Shown here: positions 6,824 to 9,064 of the stretch, piece by piece
How positions within the stretch are numbered: the stretch's first letter is position 1
How the letters are laid out: the number at the start of each line of letters is the position of its first letter
Assembly: GCA_030527385.1 (NCBI GenBank)
Contig: JAUNAY010000046.1
Span: 1-9,064, forward strand
DNA from: Fusobacterium sp.
GTDB lineage: Bacteria; Fusobacteriota; Fusobacteriia; Fusobacteriales; Fusobacteriaceae
Length of the DNA stretch: 9,064 nucleotides
Reading direction: 5' to 3'
Made by a program: the position numbers and the translations under genes
The notes under the pieces: generated by a model
What the model saw: only the letters and a program-made list of their open reading frames with translations
Told to the model about the DNA's origin: nothing
Databases searched by the model: none

Positions 6824-6851
6824 AACTAAGATGGAGGGTGTAGTTTTTTTT
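6803..6851 (+). terminator. Strong rho-independent terminator of the operon
   Basis: Two-part hairpin: the outer stem ACTGCACCC (6803-6811) pairs with GGGTGTAGT (6836-6844) with one G-U pair; a small AAA/GGA internal loop follows; the inner stem ATCTTAG (6815-6821) pairs perfectly with CTAAGAT (6826-6832) around an ACAA loop. A run of eight T begins at 6844. It ends the five-gene operon 30 bases after ugd and separates it from the next promoter. Confidence 0.92.
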
Positions 6852-6858
6852 ATTTTAT

Positions 6859-6888
6859 TTGAAAATAAGCAAACAAATATTGTATAAT
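6859..6888 (+). promoter_or_regulatory. Sigma-70 type promoter of the flavoprotein gene
   Basis: TTGAAA (6859-6864) and a perfect TATAAT (6883-6888) are separated by 18 bp. The predicted transcription start is near 6895, leaving a leader of about 29 bases that contains the ribosome binding site. Directly downstream of the terminator, this makes the flavoprotein gene an independent unit. Confidence 0.78.
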
Positions 6889-6911
6889 ATTATCTATAAA
6901 AATGGAGTTGG

Positions 6912-6917
6912 AGGAGG
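6912..6917 (+). promoter_or_regulatory. Strong ribosome binding site for the TTG start at 6924
   Basis: AGGAGG, extended on both sides to GGAGGAGGAG (6910-6919), lies 6 bases before TTG 6924. No in-frame ATG or GTG sits between it and the conserved flavin motif; the only nearby ATG (6902) is in another frame and stops after ten codons. The TTG start is therefore well supported. Confidence 0.85.
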
Positions 6918-6923
6918 AGCATT

Positions 6924-8573
6924 TTGAAATTTAATAATATTTTTTCTTGTGATATTATTGTAGTTGGAACTGGAGTTGCTGGACTTATTGCTACAAAAAA
7001 AGCTCTTTTAAAAGGCAAAAAAGTTTGTTTAGTTACAAATGGAAAGTTTTGTGGTGGAGCTAGTTATTTTCCATTAAAAGGTACTTTAGGTATACAAGAG
7101 ACAGACGGAGAAAAGGATAGAGAATTATTTTATGAAGATATTTCTAAAATAGGTAATCATATGGAAAATCCACATATGATAAATACCTATATTGATGAAA
7201 TAGAGGAAAATATATCTTCACTTAATGAAATTGGTTTTGAGCCGTGGTTAAGAGATGATAAAAGACCTGCTTGTTTTGCTAAATATGCTAGAAATATATA
7301 TCTAATAAAGGATTGGGAAAAAGCAAGTAAAAAAGCAAAAGAGATTTTTTACTCTTTAGATAACTTACAGATTTTGGAAAATACCTCGTTTTTACATATT
7401 ATAAAAGATGATTCAGAATTAGTTGGTGGAGTATTTAAAAAAGGCAACGATTTTATCTGTATAAAATCGCCTGTTATTGTTATAGCTACTGGTGGAATTG
7501 CTGGTAATTTTAAACATAAACTTTATCCAGATGAGGTTAATGGAACTGGACATATTATTGCTCTTGAAGCAGGAGCAAAGGCTCAAAATATGGAGTTTAT
7601 ACAGTTTATCCCAGCCTTTTTAAAACCAAAATATAATACTCTTTTTGGAGAACATACTGCTAAATATTGTACTGGTATGTACTCACTTGACAATGAGTTG
7701 ATTTTAGATGGAGTAAACAATCCAAAATATTATGATCTTTGGTTAGAAAGAAGTGGTTATGCACCTTTTAGCTTTGATTTTAAAAGTCATTTAATAGATT
7801 TAAAAATGGTTGAACAGGACACTGAAACTAAGCAAGGTGTTATATTAAAATATTCTGATGAGTTATACAAAGATCAAGGTGAATTTTATAGAGTTTATTT
7901 AGATTGGTTAAAAAATAGTATGGGTATAGATATGTGTCAAGATCAAGTTGTTATCTCTCCTTTTGCTCACAGTTGTAATGGTGGATTAAAAGTTAGTGAA
8001 AATGGAGAAACAGGAGTTAACGGTCTATATGCTATTGGAGAGGTTTCATCTGCTATTGAGGGTGCAAATAGACTTGGTGGAAACTCGGTTGGTGGAGCTT
8101 TAGTTTTTGGAAAAAGAGCTATTAATTCAGCTGTAAACTATTTAGAAAATAAAAAATTAAAAAATGTATCTGATGAATTTTTAGAGAAAAATTTTAATGA
8201 ATGGTTAAAAAATATTTTTGCTGATGATGTTGAAAATAGTTTTTCTTCTGAAAAAGCATTGGAGATCTTAAAAAATATTACAACTCAATCTGCTGGAATA
8301 AAAAGAGATAAAATTTCTCTTGAAAATGGTATAAAAGCTCTTGAAAACTTAAGAAAAAATTATAGTATAAAATCTAATTTTAATAATAATTCTCTTGAAA
8401 TATACTTAAGAATAGAAGTTAGCAAGATGTTGTTAAGTTGTATGTTAGCTAGAGAAGAAAGCCGTGGGGCTCATTATAGAGAGGATTTTCCATATACTTT
8501 AGATGTTCCATATAAAATTATTGTAGCTAGAAAAGAGAACAATTTTATTTTAGAGAAAGTGTATGTTGATTAA
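6924..8573 (+). CDS. FAD-dependent oxidoreductase, fumarate reductase/L-aspartate oxidase superfamily
   Basis: A 549-residue flavoprotein of the SdhA/FrdA/NadB superfamily; the substrate is unknown. The FAD dinucleotide motif VGTGVAGL is at 14-21. The second flavin-binding block includes ATGGIAGN (188-195), then GLYAIGEVSS (367-376) and GANRLGGNSVGG (380-391). H349 in PFAHSCNGG (346-354) matches the superfamily HxxxGG site. The C-terminal domain (about 400-549) carries ESRGAHYREDFP (512-523). Odd points: there is no HTxxAxGG motif, so FAD should be non-covalent; and where homologues have APRDVVxRA with the catalytic arginine, this protein has YAPFSFDFKSHLID (279-292), so the usual fumarate/aspartate chemistry is doubtful. 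No iron-sulfur or membrane partner subunit and no nadA/nadC lie alongside, and no signal peptide is visible, so it is likely cytoplasmic. Starts at TTG. Confidence 0.85.
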   Translation: MKFNNIFSCDIIVVGTGVAGLIATKKALLKGKKVCLVTNGKFCGGASYFPLKGTLGIQETDGEKDRELFYEDISKIGNHMENPHMINTYIDEIEENISSLNEIGFEPWLRDDKRPACFAKYARNIYLIKDWEKASKKAKEIFYSLDNLQILENTSFLHIIKDDSELVGGVFKKGNDFICIKSPVIVIATGGIAGNFKHKLYPDEVNGTGHIIALEAGAKAQNMEFIQFIPAFLKPKYNTLFGEHTAKYCTGMYSLDNELILDGVNNPKYYDLWLERSGYAPFSFDFKSHLIDLKMVEQDTETKQGVILKYSDELYKDQGEFYRVYLDWLKNSMGIDMCQDQVVISPFAHSCNGGLKVSENGETGVNGLYAIGEVSSAIEGANRLGGNSVGGALVFGKRAINSAVNYLENKKLKNVSDEFLEKNFNEWLKNIFADDVENSFSSEKALEILKNITTQSAGIKRDKISLENGIKALENLRKNYSIKSNFNNNSLEIYLRIEVSKMLLSCMLAREESRGAHYREDFPYTLDVPYKIIVARKENNFILEKVYVD

Positions 8574-8600
8574 ATTCTTTTTATATATAAAAATTATATA

Positions 8601-8630
8601 TTGGAACAATTTTATAAATAATAGTATAAT
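8601..8630 (+). promoter_or_regulatory. Sigma-70 type promoter of the PH-domain gene
   Basis: TTGGAA (8601-8606) and a perfect TATAAT (8625-8630) are 18 bp apart, predicting a start near 8637 and a leader of about 24 bases with the ribosome binding site. No convincing terminator separates it from the flavoprotein gene, so read-through is also possible. Confidence 0.68.
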
Positions 8631-8660
8631 TATTAAAAAGAATTGTAAAGGGGGAAAGTT

Positions 8661-9029
8661 ATGTCACTACCAGAAAATTTAAAAGAGATTGTCTTTGTAG
8701 AACAGATTAACACTGTGCCAGAGGTAATTGAAAGAATGCTTGTTCACGGTGAAGAGATTGTTGCAATTTTTAAATCACTTAGAGATTATGGAGCAATAAC
8801 AAATAAAAGGATTATTTATTGTGACAAGCAAGGGTTGATTGGAAAAAAAGTTGAAGCTTACTCAATTCCACTAAAATCTATTGATATGTTCTCATCTGAA
8901 AACTCTGGAATGATAGATATTACAACAGAAATTCAACTTTGGACTAAAATGGGAAACATTAAAATGAGTCTTCCAAAGAAAGTTGATGTTCATAGTATAA
9001 TCAGAGCTTTTTCACAATATATTTTATAA
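8661..9029 (+). CDS. Small bacterial PH-domain protein (bPH_1/DUF1696-like)
   Basis: A 122-residue protein that is essentially one bacterial pleckstrin-homology-like domain. Family landmarks in order: the helical start ending MLVHGEEIVAIFKS (about 47-60), RDYGAITNKRIIYCDKQG (61-78) with the hallmark T-N-K-R, GKKVEAYSIPLKSIDMFS (81-98), a variable hairpin IQLWTKMG (90s-100s), and the closing helix with IIRAFSQYIL. The order and length agree with the bPH_1 family, members of which are known to form ring-like oligomers; cellular role and ligand are unknown. No signal peptide or membrane segment is seen, so it should be cytoplasmic. Start at ATG 8661 behind GGGGG (8650-8654). It has its own promoter and no evident link with the flavoprotein or the envelope operon. 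Confidence 0.88.
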   Translation: MSLPENLKEIVFVEQINTVPEVIERMLVHGEEIVAIFKSLRDYGAITNKRIIYCDKQGLIGKKVEAYSIPLKSIDMFSSENSGMIDITTEIQLWTKMGNIKMSLPKKVDVHSIIRAFSQYIL

Positions 9030-9064
9030 AAAATTTAAAAAATATTTTACAAAACCCCTTGTTA

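Noticed and set aside
8583..8601. AT-only hairpin (8-bp stem, AAA loop) after the flavoprotein gene
   Set aside because: It contains no G or C pairs and no following T run, so it is not a credible terminator; it abuts the -35 of the next promoter and is expected by chance in such AT-rich DNA.
9030..9064. Possible terminator after the PH-domain gene (ACAAAACCCCTTGT)
   Set aside because: Only a 4-bp stem can form and the window ends before any T run, so it cannot be judged.

Overview
The window is very AT-rich, uses AGA as its main arginine codon, reads TGG as Trp and TGA as stop, and has strong GGAGG-type ribosome binding sites. At the same time it carries envelope genes related to lipid A biosynthesis and modification (an LpxB N-terminal-like protein and an ArnT-like transferase). 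A low-GC, clostridia-like coding style combined with an LPS-type Gram-negative envelope points to Fusobacteriota (Fusobacterium or a close relative). This is an inference; no rRNA or other species marker is present.

Region 1 (1-1628, minus strand): a two-component system. The response regulator comes first, and its stop codon overlaps the start of a sensor histidine kinase (ATGA). The kinase runs off the left edge after its phosphoacceptor-histidine domain. Region 2 (1629-1786): a divergent promoter region holding a 42-bp near-palindrome, flanked symmetrically by candidate -10 boxes for both directions.

Region 3 (1787-6773, plus strand): a tight five-gene operon with gaps of 17, 1, 3 and 13 bp. 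It encodes a DPM1/ArnC-like polyprenyl-phosphate glycosyltransferase, a stand-alone LAB_N membrane protein, an ArnT-like integral-membrane glycosyltransferase, a UDP-glucuronate 4-epimerase-like SDR enzyme and a UDP-glucose 6-dehydrogenase. Read together these form a candidate complete route: UDP-Glc to UDP-GlcA to UDP-GalA, transfer to polyprenyl phosphate, movement across the inner membrane, and transfer to an envelope acceptor such as lipid A or core. The logic resembles the Arn (aminoarabinose) pathway, but no ArnA or ArnB gene is seen here, so an uncharged-to-acidic hexuronic acid is the more likely cargo, as in the rhizobial Rgt system. The adjacent divergent two-component system would be its natural regulator, as PmrAB is for arn. 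The operon closes with a strong intrinsic terminator whose left arm looks like the end of an IS150-type (IS3 family) insertion sequence.

Region 4 (6852-9064): two separately promoted single genes. The first is an orphan FAD flavoprotein of the fumarate reductase/L-aspartate oxidase superfamily, starting at TTG behind a very strong ribosome binding site. The second is a small bacterial PH-domain protein of the bPH_1 (DUF1696) type. There is no tRNA, rRNA, CRISPR array or intact mobile element. No gene-free stretch exceeds 300 bases; the longest are 1629-1786 and 6774-6923, both described.
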